From Paragordius varius (lineage: Eukaryota > Nematomorpha), in assembly GCA_964247055.1 (NCBI GenBank), contig OZ176052.1, positions 9,982,001-10,046,000 of the forward strand: a stretch of DNA of 64,000 nucleotides, read 5' to 3'. Position numbers and translations under genes: made by a program. A model generated the notes under the pieces. It saw nothing but the letters and a program-made list of their open reading frames with translations. It searched no databases and had not been told where the DNA came from. Shown piece after piece: positions 19,728 through 32,282 of this stretch (position 1 is its first letter; each line of letters begins with the position of its first letter).

Positions 19728-22700
19728 TTAAGATGTTATAAGTTGTGAAAGTTTGGTGGCCTTTAATTTTTGTAAGAATGGTTTTGGTTTATCGTGATGC
19801 GTTGATAAATGACTAGTGAGGGAACACGTAGATGAAGCGAATGTTTGTCCGCCCATAAATTCTAAATTAGTAGATGAAGGGGATTCAATCATTCCTTCCT
19901 CCGAGGTCGGACTTAATATAGCAGGTTGATTTTTTTCACCACAATCTTTATACATCATTCTTTGTAACTTTCCAGCCGTACTTTTACTACCCACATCATT
20001 GGGCCGATTATTTATATTGTTATCTGCATATATTTCATTGTTGTTTAAATCAATAGATGGACTATTACCATTTGTGTAGTATCCGTTCGCGATTTTATCC
20101 TCCATACCTACTCCAAAATGATTGTTAGTTGTGTTATTGTTAAGGGTACTATCGGTTTTTGTAGAAAGGCTTGATGATAAACGCGACAAAGTTTGATGCG
20201 GTGGATAAAATGCATTTGGATTTTGATGATGCATAGTATTAGCACCATTTGAGTTGCCATGGGAATAGTACAATTTGTTTTTTATGCCATTACCTAACCA
20301 AGCAAACTTAGCCGTACTTGACCGTTGTTTACACTGAGTTACATAAAATATAAAGCACACTAAAAGGATAAGAGTACTCATACTAAGAGCCAAACTTAAA
20401 TTGGAAGTCATCGTGTTGTTTGTGGATGACCAATTCTTGTTAAAATTCAAAGCTGCAGTTTTATACGGTAATTGGAATTTATCGATAACTTTGAGGCTTG
20501 TGTTTAAATGTTTAATGTTAAGATTTGTATGATTTATAAGTAACCAATACAAAACTTTAATTTGTTCCAACGTAAATGTATCGACCCTTTGCAACTCCAA
20601 TATCGAAGATTTAAGTGTGTTAATTAATGAGGATCCTTCTGAATTGACTTCAGCTACTTCGTCGTAATCAGGAGTCGTTTGTCGATCCAAAGAATTTTCG
20701 GCCGAATTTATACCATTATCATCTTCGTAATCTGAATCATCCCCTAGGTTTATAATTTGTAGTTTATAGTGATAAATTATTTAACGCTTATATATATATA
20801 TATATATATATATAAACCGATCAACAAAATTATAAAAACCTATATGCAAATTTGCCATTTTATATATTTTATTAAAAACCTGTAACATCATCTATACTAT
20901 CTCGAGGAGGCATTGCGTTGTTATTAACTTTAGCCCCATGCAAAAAATTTCGTCTTAACGATGCTTCCTCAGATTCATGTGAAATATCCAAAATTTCTCG
21001 ATTCACGGTCGAATTATTCAAGGAGTCAAATATGAATGAACGTGCTATAAATATTAAACCACAAAAAATATATTATATAATAAATGATATAATTATACCA
21101 TTTACACCCCAAAATCGCCTTAAACCTTTCATATCCACCCTTGAACATTTCAAATTCACCCTAAAAATAAATTATGTTTTTTGGCTAATATAACTGATCA
21201 TTAACTAGAAATATATCTTTATAGTATAGTTTATTGTATTATGTAAATTTTAAACTTTTCTAAAACCAAATACAAAAAAATAGGAATTAATATTCCTAAC
21301 TTTTATATTAGGTTAAATTGTTCAAGGGTCAATATGTGACGTAAATGGTATATATATAAATCTTACGGGAATTCGAGCCTTTTATAGCAGCCACAACATT
21401 AGAATTGACTTCATTATCAGAACTTTCGTGACAAACGAAAGCATTCAATGGGGGATATGACAAGGGGACCCCGCTCATATGCAATGGTGTTGCACATTTT
21501 GCACGTCCCAATATTGTACGTGCCTTAAACCGATGTAAGAAAAAGAGATTTGAGATACGGGCTTCCATCCAAATACGAAATGTTTTGAGTTTGCAATCAC
21601 AATGCCATGGGTTAACTGTTTTAATGATATATGTTATAAAAAGAAAATTATTTATATCTATTAACTTTTTGTCCTGTAATTTATATAAAAAAAAAGTTAA
21701 TGACCCCCGTATAATTTGTTTTTACGTATCTTTATTGATTTTTTACTTTGGTTTTTGAGAGGGAAATCCCTTTTTTATATATTTGATGAGTTTTATTTTA
21801 AAAGAAAATATATATTTATAATGTTCTCGACGGCACTAAATTTAAGCTTAAATTTATTCACAACAAAAAAATAACTGATTTGTAATTAAAAACTAATTAG
21901 AAATTCAGGTTTAAGGATTTATCCAAAATTTAAATTTAAAAACAAACTCGTAGACACTTAGCAAAAACTCTATTATGATATCGTCGGATTTATTGGAGTA
22001 CATAATCTCTTTTTTTATTTTTGTAATCTTTAATGATAAAATTGTTTTAGGGATATTTTTTGGTTAAATAATTTCGAGGGACGCCTTTTAGCCAACAAAC
22101 AATGTAACTGCTTCCAATAAAATTTATAAGAAACTGGAACACCTTTTTTAACAAATTTGTTAAACAATCATAGAAAAAATATCTTCTGGCCTTAAAACCT
22201 TGGTATCTAAAAGGCTATGGTACAAATATATAAATTTTTTAATAAATTTTCTTTGACCATATAACCAATTAATTTTTAAGATATTTATATATAAACTACA
22301 TCTATTGCCATTTAAAACATCTTGTTTAAAATTAATTTATAACACAGTAAAACGCTGATGATATTGATTACACTTAATTATTTTTGGGTTTTAAAAGTTA
22401 GTAAAACCAAATATCAATTATTAAAAATTAGCTTTATAAACATAAGTTTAAGCCACCATTTTTTTAACACAAAACTTACCATATATCAAATAAAATTTCA
22501 TAATTATTATTTTTCAAATATTTTAAAGTTAAAATTAAATTGTCCGTATAAGTAATTATCAAATTTGTATTAACGAAACACGGTAAATTGCATTTAATCA
22601 ATATGCATAAATAATAATTATGTAATTACATGCAATATCCATAAAAAGCAAGGAATCTTGACAATTCTCAAACAATTCGATTTGTAGATTGGTAAGATTG

Positions 22701-24715
22701 TTGTAACTTAAATCCAGGAATGTCAAATTTTTCATGTATCGTAGGACATTGGATTCCATGTTAGTTAATTGATTGTGAAAAATTTTAAAATCTGTCAGAC
22801 TTGATTCAAGCCCCTTGAAGGAACCAGATTCCAATCGACTTATATAATTTGATGATAAGTCCAATTTACTTAATTTTTTGTTGTTTTTAAAAGTGTTTTT
22901 CGACACTTTTGATATATAATTTCTTGATAAGTCAAGAGTCTCAAGATTATTTAACCGATGTAAAATCCTAGGCATTTCATGTAAAGAATTGGATTTGAGC
23001 AAAAATGTTTGTAGCCGAGATGATTCTCTTAATATATCCCCAAGGAAATGAATGCGATTAAATTTGAGTGACAAATGTTCCAAAGCCGGTAGATTGGAAA
23101 ACGAATTGTCGGGCAAAGATGTAATACTGTTACCAGATAGGTCTACATGTTGAAGGCTTTGTAGATTGTTTAAAAAATTGATGTCCCTAATTTTGTTGTT
23201 GTGTAGATCTAAATGTTTCAACGTTTGTGACAAAGGGAAAAAGGCCCCCTCATGTATCACAGATATATTACAGTTGCTTAAACTCAACTCTTCCACACCT
23301 AAGAAGTTAGATTGAAAATCTGTTTCTTTAATTGTATCAAGACCTTGGCTTGCTAGTTCCAGCTTTTTTATGGACATTGAAACGCCTAAGGTTGGTATAT
23401 GGTTTAAACCGTCTCCAGATAATACCAAATTTTTGAGTGATGGCGGAAGGGTGGTTACCGGGTTCGTTTCAACATCAGAAAGTAACGATGATTTAATAAC
23501 TAAAGTATGTAACATATCTAAGAACGATAAAGATGCAATCGAAAACACCTTTATGTTAGGGGATGTAAGATACAACTCCAATAAACTATTGGCAAACGGT
23601 TTCAGACATTCGTAGGGAAAAGCATTAAAATAATCATCGGAATCTAGGTGCCATTGATGCTCTATAATTTTCAAATGTTTTAAGCCCGACATAGTTATAT
23701 TAGGGAATTTTTTCCCATCTTTTGGCGGAGAATTGTTATTTGGGAGAAAATCATCAAATAAATCTGTTGCAATCATTTTGATTTTATTGAAATAAAACTG
23801 TACTTCAGTCAATTGATTTAGTCCATTGCCATTGTCTAGTTGTTTCAATTGGGTAAATAGATCCCTTCTAAGGAATGGGATGTTATTAAAGGAAAGAGTT
23901 AACGTTGAAATATTGTAATAAAAGTCGGATAATGCATAATTATGGCCATTAAGTAGGCCAAGATTTTTAATGGCGCCCTCATCAACGCTACCAAGCAAAG
24001 AATTTATTTCAGTCATTTCGTTTAGAAGCTTTTTTTCCGTATTCCCCAACGATGACGTTTCATTATTATGGTGAGTTGTATCTCCTCCATCATCCCATAA
24101 TCCCTCACCAATCATATCGTCAGTTAATTTAAGCCTATTTTCACGACCCCTATTACGTTTCCACAAATCATTGTTGGTCATGTTAATGAGAAGATTGGAA
24201 TTTAATCCCTGATGTCCCTTGGTGGTTTGAAGGATATTCTTACGCTGCACCTGTAATTGTGTGGCGTTCTTGATGGAATCTATGAGGATCTCATAGGACA
24301 AACTTCGACATGTAGTTTCAGATGTACCCTTTATGAGATTTAGTTTACATGCGCATTGTTTTAGACACCGTGGTCTATCCATACCGAACGGACCATTAAA
24401 ACTCGTATGGTGATTTCCTTTCATGAAAATGTCCAAGGGATGTACCAACAACAAATCTGGCATTAGGAATTTTTGGATTGCATCTAGAATACCATGTGGG
24501 CCTCGCCCCGTTGTCGTTTTAATTATAATATTATTTTGATCAACATTGTTATTGTTATTATGATTGTTATTTTGATTATTTAGCGGATGTATGGAGTGGG
24601 AAGATTGGAGGGGTGGCGGTAATATAACTACATTCCCCTGCATTGTCAAAGTCACAATAAATAACAGGAGATAAATGAAATAATAGGTGATACGAATACA
24701 AATTGTATGCTTCAT
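19728..24715 (-). CDS. Leucine-rich-repeat single-pass membrane protein (4 exons, 1171 aa)
   Basis: Exons in coding order: 22630-24715, 21367-21615, 20880-21044, 19728-20743; sum 3516 nt, all junctions phase 1, all introns GT-AG. The protein starts with a hydrophobic signal peptide (about 1-27), then an Asn/His-rich low-complexity stretch (46-62) and an LRRNT-like cluster (C117, C121, C123, C136). Leucine-rich repeats run from about 265 to 695 with the pattern LxxLxLxxN. A classic LRRCT cap follows across the first junction (NPWHCDCKL; C701, C703, C736, C757). An acidic juxtamembrane region with N-glycosylation sequons leads to a transmembrane helix (about 948-970) and a 200-residue Ser/Thr/Asn-rich cytoplasmic tail with no recognised enzyme domain. 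By architecture it is a cell-surface adhesion or receptor protein of the type used in neuronal or epithelial recognition. I do not recognise the exact orthologue. A TAATAAA overlapping the stop could be a polyadenylation signal. Confidence 0.88.
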
Positions 24716-27090
24716 GACCCTTAAAATTTAATTTTATAGATTTATTCCAAGGATAATATATTCGTGAGAATATGGATTTTCGTTTGACCCAATATTCAGA
24801 TATATTTAAGAGATGCTGTTTTGTTTAAAATGCGGCATTTGCTTTTCAAAGGAGTTTTTTTGTTGTGCGCTTGCCTCTTTAATGACCTATATACATATAT
24901 AAATAAATAAATATGTTTAAAATAAATTTATGTAATATTAAGTGTGAGATAATATTTTTAGCACATTTTCGATCCTGCAAATTAGTAGTATCTAATGATA
25001 ATGGTGGAAAAAAAGTAGTATTTTTAATTAAGTAATTCAAAAAATTGTGTGTAAAACCATATAAAAAAGAATGCTTGTACTGGCAGGCTAGTGTTATCAA
25101 ATCTAAAACGAAATTTAATTAGTTACTACTAACTATATAACAATTATGGTAATTAAAATAATTATAATTATTGTTCGTTTTAACTCTAAACAAAACTAAA
25201 TTTATTTATATATTTTTTGAGAATATCTACCATGTGAAAAAAATAAAAGTATCTAGGAAACCACTAGCTAAGTATTATTGCAGAATACTGAAGATAGGAA
25301 AAATATTTTAGAGGATTTCCAGTTTAAACTCCTATCAACGCAGCCCACATTGTAGCATTTAAATTAAATAACATCATGCTTGCTTCATCAATTTATGTAA
25401 AAAAAAGCTTATTGTCTCAAAACGTGTGCATAGGTCAATGGAGGTCATTTTTTGTCATTACATAACAATGCATAATCTGCATTAATACTTTTAAGTGATA
25501 AACCATGAGATAAAAATGAAGATGATATATTTTCATTTAAATAATTTTAGCCCGTGTTGATGATAAACAAATACAGTTAAATTTCATTTTTATCTACCAA
25601 ATTATGAATGAAAAAAGTACCTTTTTTTATAAAATAAGATGTTAGACATTTTTTCCAAAAATAATTTATTTATGACATTTGTGGATAATACTAGGTAGGG
25701 GATGAAAATAAATTAGTTGAAAATTTTACACCATAAAAAAAAACAAAGGCCTTTCATAACCAGTGGATACTTTCAAAAATTAACAAATGATGCTCCGCTA
25801 TAATTATTTTAGACAATTGCTTTCATATAATTATTTTGCGGTTATGGTAGGTTCGATAAATTCTAAAAGCATGTTTTAACACGTAATTTATAATTATTCA
25901 CTATTCTTTTTAAAGATTCCTTTTCTTGGCGGCTTTAATACACAACAAAATTAAATATCGGATGGAAAAAAGAAAAATTTTAATACCAATCGATTACAAT
26001 AAATTTTTTATTAAAATAAATGTATCTGATGTCATAAATATAATTAAATTTTCTGACAATTGTTAGATTCTAATTTATTTTAGAGCTGTTGGGTAATTTC
26101 TTGTTATATTTTAATGCAATTTAAGCAGCTTTTAAGTTTTGGGGGATATCAACAAATTTTGATCAAAGCGTTCCCACCCTTAAAATTATGGTGTCTTTGA
26201 GTTAAAAAGAATGAATTGTTTTAATAGTTTACCATATTTTCTATGGTTTAACTGAATATTGATTTTATACATTAATTTGATATAGATTTACCGTGTTAAA
26301 AATGCTGAAAAAGATACAAAAATTTAAACATTATTATATGGAAAAATATTCATTTCGTCCAATTATTTTTTTATCTAATCGTATTTACCAGAATTTTTAG
26401 GTAACTATACGTGATAAAATTGAAATGTACAAAGGAGATATAAAGTATTTAATGGTTTTAACGGAGAATTTGAGGTGGTCTCAAAAAGATCTCGTTTACT
26501 TATTGGGGTAGTTTTCTTCTAATAGATTAATTTAAGCTCTTACAAATATCTAAGTAAGATATAGGGCAAAATATTTTTAAGTGTTTACATCTCGTACTAA
26601 CCGAAAATTATTTGGGAATTTACTGGCTAACAAAAATGTCTAATTAAATATGTTTTTATATTTTTGTGGATTTAAATAATTATAAATTCATCTTTGTTTC
26701 AAGTAGAGTTACAAAATTTAGACTTAAAATTTACAAAACAGGAAAAAAAACTATTCATTTATTGATTGTTCAGTCAAAATACTTATAACTAGGCGTAATT
26801 ACCGATTTAAAAAATATAAAACGTGAGCAAATAAGCTGACGACTAATTTAATGGAGGCTCCATTTTGTTCATCTGACATTAAATGACAATGACACACAAG
26901 AGTCCGCTAAAAACTAGCGTCATTCAGTAATCATGTCCACTTTTGTATCGGAAAAAAACTTTTGTAATACGCATTGCTTATTATTTCATCGGAAGAAAAG
27001 CACTGAAAGTTATTATTTGTCGATTTTAACATATATGAACATGCTCTATCGATTAAAGCAATTGACATGGTTTTGAAAATGTAAAGGTTG
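24716..27090. other. Spacer upstream of the LRR gene
   Basis: AT-rich sequence with no gene or clear repeat recognised. Short open frames, such as one at 24879-25100, have no family features. Confidence 0.5.
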
Positions 27091-27890
27091 TTTTAGTCTA
27101 AAAGAGAGCAGGTGATCTGGTAGACAATGTAACTGGAAAGATGATTGAGAGTGCAAAAGAGTCAGAAGCATACAGTTTCACTATAATAATCAGTAGAAAT
27201 CTACGAACGAAACTAATAAACTCGGTAAAGAAGTCTCTCACAATGAAAACGAAAGTCAAATCGATAATCGCAGAGGGACTTACTTCTTTATCAATGTCAC
27301 AACGGAAATCATTTTAACATCGAATTGGAATGGGGGCTTCATCATGGCTTTCACTTTTCCAAGCCGGTTCATCACCAAGACTAAATAACAACCAAACTTT
27401 ATATGAAACCAGACGGTATTGTGCATTAGAGATTTTGAAACACAATCAAATCTTTACAATGCTATCTCCAACAAAGGAGTAATTTAAACCATGCATAATG
27501 GGAAAACGACCGAAATGGGCTAGTAGACACGGTAAAGTGATCTTGCTACATGATAACGTGTCACACAGCAAAACTAGTAAACGACCCCTTGAAATCGCTT
27601 TTATGGAAAATTCTTTCGCATCCGCTGAGCTTGACCTGATACCATGTGACTTATACATCTTCGCATGAATGAGGTACACCCTTGTTGAGTAACATTTCAT
27701 AATTTTAACGATGTCAAAAAATGGCTTGGGAATGGTTTGTTGGAAAAGACAAAGAATTTTTAAGATATGGTACGATGTCGAAAAATGGCTTAGGGAATGG
27801 ATTAAAAAGACAAAGAATTTTTAAGATATGGTATATAGATTACAAGAGTAATTGGCGAAATGTGTGGATGTCGATGGATATTTTGAATTT
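27091..27890 (+). pseudogene. Degenerate mariner-type transposase fossil
   Basis: The best-preserved block (27498-27668) reads KRPKWASRHGKVILLHDN, followed by SHSKTSKRPLE and LDLIPCDLYIF. This matches the mariner catalytic core: RHGKVILLHDNA around the second aspartate, then the PSDYHLF-like block around the third. A downstream FNDVKKWLG-like segment matches the mariner C-terminal EDVKKWLDDWF motif, and the end (27855-27885) resembles the CVDVDGDYFE terminus. Stops and frame changes interrupt it and the N-terminal part is hardly recognisable, so it is dead. A roughly 60-bp segment near the 3' end is duplicated in tandem (27711-27770 and 27771-27832). Terminal repeats were not identified. Confidence 0.7.
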
Positions 27891-27912
27891 AATTAAATAA
27901 TTCATTCAATTA

Positions 27913-28971
27913 CACTGCTCAACAAGGTTTTGCACCACTCCATTATTTTTGAATTTTTTGATACCTAATGGCATGGAAAGGCCAAAACAAAAAAGAAAAT
28001 TGAGGCCACCAATAGGATTTTTCCAAAATTTAATTTTTAAATCTGTACTTAATTCAAAAATAACAATCATTCCTCGTGTATATATGTTTAAATATTCAAA
28101 CAAGCAAGTCGATACAAGTAATATTCCATGCATGGATAACAAATTCTAGGCATTAAATAAGATACTAAACAAACTAAGAGCCAAAGTATTAAAAATCTAA
28201 AAGGGGCTTATGTATAGTGTGATAGATATGGGCGGCTGCACAAGCTCTGCATATACCCAAGCGATCCTATAATTATGCCAGATATGGCAAAGATAACAAT
28301 AAGTAATCGTAAAGTCCGATAAGAGAGACTTGCAAGCAAAATCCAAGCAAATTGACATGTCAAATTAACCAATTTACAGAATAAAGTTAAACTCTACAAT
28401 TAAAATGAATATAAATTAGGTAAATACAAATGGTCCAACCCCTACATCCATCTGAAATTCAAAATACAAAACAACCAATAATTTTAAAAAAATAAGGTAT
28501 ATCCACTAGGTATAAATAAAGGATTTTTTTATAAGAACCAACTCAAGAGAAAAAGTCTAATAAGTACTCAAAAGAACGAAAACTAACAAAAAAAATATAG
28601 CCTATCTGAAAGCCGAAGGTTTAAACCATAGAATGCCTTTTTAGTATTTTTTTAAAAATATGTGTTAAAAATTCACTTGAAAAAAAAAGACTAAATTTTG
28701 ACGTTTAAGTCCGTACTATTTTTTTCTCTCTGATATTTAAATGACATATTTATATTCAAAAGATAGAGTTTAAAACGCTTTATTAAATGATATTAAATTT
28801 ATAATATTTAATTTTCTCTCGATTTTCTCTTGTTTTTGAAAAATTAAAAAACCTATAAAATTTCAAAATTCTGATTGGCGGGATCAATATTTTTTTCAAA
28901 CACTGAAATTAGTCATAATTTAAAAAGTTTGAGTGGTGGTGCTTAAAAATGTCCAAATTTGTCGACTAGTG
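27913..28971. mobile_element. Tc1-like remnant with imperfect inverted ends
   Basis: The left end CACTGCTCAACAAGG runs on to TTTTGCACCAC. The right end, read inverted, is CACTAGTCGACAAATTTGG followed after a few bases by AAGCACCAC. The order of shared blocks (CACT, TCnACAA, GCACCAC) and a TA directly left of the element fit a Tc1-like transposon. On the right the flank is TTA, so the TA duplication is imperfect. No intact transposase is visible in the 1.06-kb body. It sits immediately after the mariner fossil. Confidence 0.45.
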
Positions 28972-29188
28972 TTATATATTTTTTACTGATTAACTCGTTA
29001 AAACTTATGAATACACCTGTTTACCCTGTCACTGCGCATAGGCGAGTTGTCATATCAAATATATTTTTAGTTCCTGCAGCAGCGAATGATTAATATTTTT
29101 TGGCATTAGGGTTCTAACAGATTACAAAATTATAACAATATTATATTACTACTGTTTGTGTTTAGGAAATATTTTTTATAACTAAATT
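28972..29188. other. Short spacer
   Basis: AT-rich; nothing recognised. Confidence 0.4.
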
Positions 29189-29196
29189 TCATCTAA

Positions 29197-29457
29197 CAGA
29201 GGCGTAGCTAGAGGAGGGATGAAAGGGGGCTGACGGGGCGACATAGTTAAAGGGGCGCCGGATTTTTAAAAATTTTAGTTTTATTTCAAAAAATGGGTAT
29301 ATTAAAGTTATTATTTTAAATAATACATAAAGAAAATTATCAATTTATGAGTTGTCATGATCAAAGTTTGAGTTTGATTATTTTTTTAATTCTGGTGGAG
29401 GGGGAAGGGGCGCCAAAGTATTCATGGACTGGGCGCCAGAAATGCAATGCGCCTCTG
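29197..29457. mobile_element. hAT-type MITE with intact 8-bp target duplication
   Basis: The 261-bp element begins CAGAGGCG and ends CGCCTCTG, a perfect 8-bp inverted repeat starting with CA as in hAT elements. It is flanked on both sides by the identical octamer TCATCTAA (29189-29196 and 29458-29465), the 8-bp target duplication expected of hAT transposition. Subterminal GGGGCGCC-type blocks recur near both ends (about 29254 and 29407). It is far too short to encode a transposase. The exact duplication suggests a fairly recent insertion. Confidence 0.9.
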
Positions 29458-29465
29458 TCATCTAA

Positions 29466-32282
29466 CATTATCAAATAACTATAACTACATATTTTTAGTC
29501 ATTATCTTGGACAAATAAAATTAATAATAAAAAATGTAAAAAATGAAACAAAGATATAAATAAGATTTTTATAATTATAAAAAAGAGATGAAAAATTAAA
29601 AATTATCCTTTGAATCACCAAGATATTCTGAATTTATTTAAATCGATCAATGTAATTATAATTACCTTTTAAGGTCCTGTGTATGATTATAGTCAATTGG
29701 AGAAAATGTGTGAATATAAGATAATTAATGGATATTTAGGCAGGATAATTATGTGGCAATTTTTGTCAAAATATTTTGTAATTATTCATTTAGTTTAGAA
29801 ACAAAAAGAGACGAAAAAACAAGTGAAACGTTTAATAAACACAATTTATCCACATTTCTGTCAAATTTTATGTTGCGAAATAACACAAAAGATAGACTTA
29901 AGTTATAACTCCAGGGTAAAAATTATGGTTGCTATGCTTTTGTTGATTTTTGGACAAAAATATAAAATGTGTTATAATAATGTAGGAGACATGGCTTTTA
30001 GTTAACAACTAAGTTTTATAAATGTGAGGAAACTAATGAATTACAAAATAATAATTTATTTGATGACACGCTTGAAAATTACACACATATATATAGTATA
30101 TGCATATAATCCATTTTATCATTTTGTATCACATAATTAAATTATTCATGAAGCAAGCACCTACAAAGAATTATTTTGTTCAAAAAATGCATTCATCACT
30201 TAATGAGGTATATTTCAATGTAAAAGTTCCTGAATCAAATTGTACTGAAAATACAGAAGACTGATATATATGGTAATGTATTTGTTTGAAAAACACTTGT
30301 ATATGAAAATCTACATATTATATATTGTTATGATGTACGTTTAATGCGATTCCTATATAAAGGTTGCTGCCAAGAATAATAGGCTACGTAGCTCACTTAT
30401 GTTTTAAAAAGGATTTTATATACGAAGCAGTAAAATCCTTACCGAATGCAAGAAAAAAAGTAAAGGTAAAATAAAATCGAAAATGTGTATGTAAATTAGA
30501 GACGAGTATAAAATGCGCATTAAAAACCTATTTGAATTTTTTTATAGTAGAATGCGCAAACTTATATTCCTATATGTACATGTCATTTGTATATAATTAA
30601 TTAAAGCTTGGAAAAATATGCCATATGATATACATGAATATTAATTTATGCTATTCTGTTTAAAATAGAGAATTTGCTTTTCCATCCATATACTTTAGCA
30701 TTTCCTTCATCACCTATTCGAATGCCAAAACAATAAAATATTTTTAAAATGAAAAATGTTGTCTTTGTTAACTGTTTGTTACCAATTTTTAGTAAAAATT
30801 GAAATCAATTAAACAATGATTACTTTAATTTTTGGACATTTAAAAATTACAGATATATATTAAATATCATCAAAATGCTATAAAAACTAATTGATCGGTT
30901 AAATATATATAAATTTTACTGCTGATTTTTAACCATAATGAAGGTATTGGATTTTTCCTTTTATTAGTCTATGCTATGGTCTTTTAGCGCATTCCTTATC
31001 TATTAAAAATTTATACAGATAAAACGTTACAATAAAACTAAAAGACACCATATGTTTAAAACTTATTTCTATATTTGACTCCGTTCGATGCAAAATAAGA
31101 AATTTGAATGTAAATTAGTGACTCGCTGAAAAATATTTAAAATTTTATGCAGTAATTATCAATGTTTAAAAAGGTATAGTTTCTTTAAATATTTGTCTTT
31201 TAGTTTTTAGTCTGAATAACCATTCGCTGTTCGATAATGTCTGATTAAGTAGAAATTCAAAACTCCAGAAATAAAATTTTAAGAAAACATAAGTTTTTTG
31301 AGGTGTAAAGTGTAAACATATTTTAGGGATAACATCCTATGATCCAAAATATTTTTAAAAAAACTCTGTTGTAAAGTCTAAATTAGTTTATAGTGACTTG
31401 CAAGTGATTCATTGCTTATTTTTTCGGAAGAGGGTAGTGTTAAGATTAGGTTTAGATATTTGCACGTGACGGGTTTGACTCTTAATATTAATACAAAAAA
31501 TCAATATCGTCCCAATCGATGTAAAATGAACACTGCGTTAATTGATGTTTTAAAAAATGCTATACTTTTTATGAATATATTGGAGTGATATTTTAAATAT
31601 AATAGAATAATTTTCGCCAATTTATATCCAAATAATAAGTCTATAATGCCATCCTACGCAATTTTCGTCCATGGTGGCTTAATAAGATAATGTATAATTA
31701 AATCTATGATATTTCCTATAGGCTGCCAAAAATCCTTTAAGCATTATAATATTCCTAACAATCAATATATAAGGCCTCTGATTAAATATAAAACATGTGA
31801 CCTATATGCTTAGGTGACTTTATAACATCCCATTTAGCGGAGTCCTATCATGATTATAATTTATATCAAACCTATAAAAACTTTACTAAAAATGTTTGTT
31901 GATAAAAAATGGGTGACATTTAGATTGGTTTTCCAGTTACCACCAAAGAAGCCATAATACTTGTTATGGCTAAATAGAGATACAGCGATCGGACTCACTA
32001 TCATTTTATAATTGAAAATCTTAATTCTTAAGTTCGTATCCAACTTTAGCAAAAAATTCTTTGTTTTAAGTGGGTTTCAAAAGCATCTATTAAAAATCGA
32101 GATATTGATAGATTATATTATAATCTTTGATTTCTTACAAAATAAAATTTATACAGCTATATAATGAAAGTATGCACCTTAAAAGAAAAATAAATATTGC
32201 ACATTATTCAAGGTATAAAATAAAAACAAATAAATCAAAATAAATAATATTTAGGTATAAAATGAGTATTCGGCCCTTATAG
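29466..32282. other. Spacer downstream of KIF3B
   Basis: No gene or defined repeat is recognised on either strand in this AT-rich stretch. Open frames at 29823-30005 and 31861-32052 are short and featureless. Confidence 0.5.

Noticed and set aside
20918-21193. Plus-strand frame over LRR exon 3
   Set aside because: The minus strand carries a phase-consistent exon; the plus frame has no features.
23370-23615. Plus-strand frame inside the LRR gene
   Set aside because: It lies antisense within the large LRR coding exon and is a shadow.
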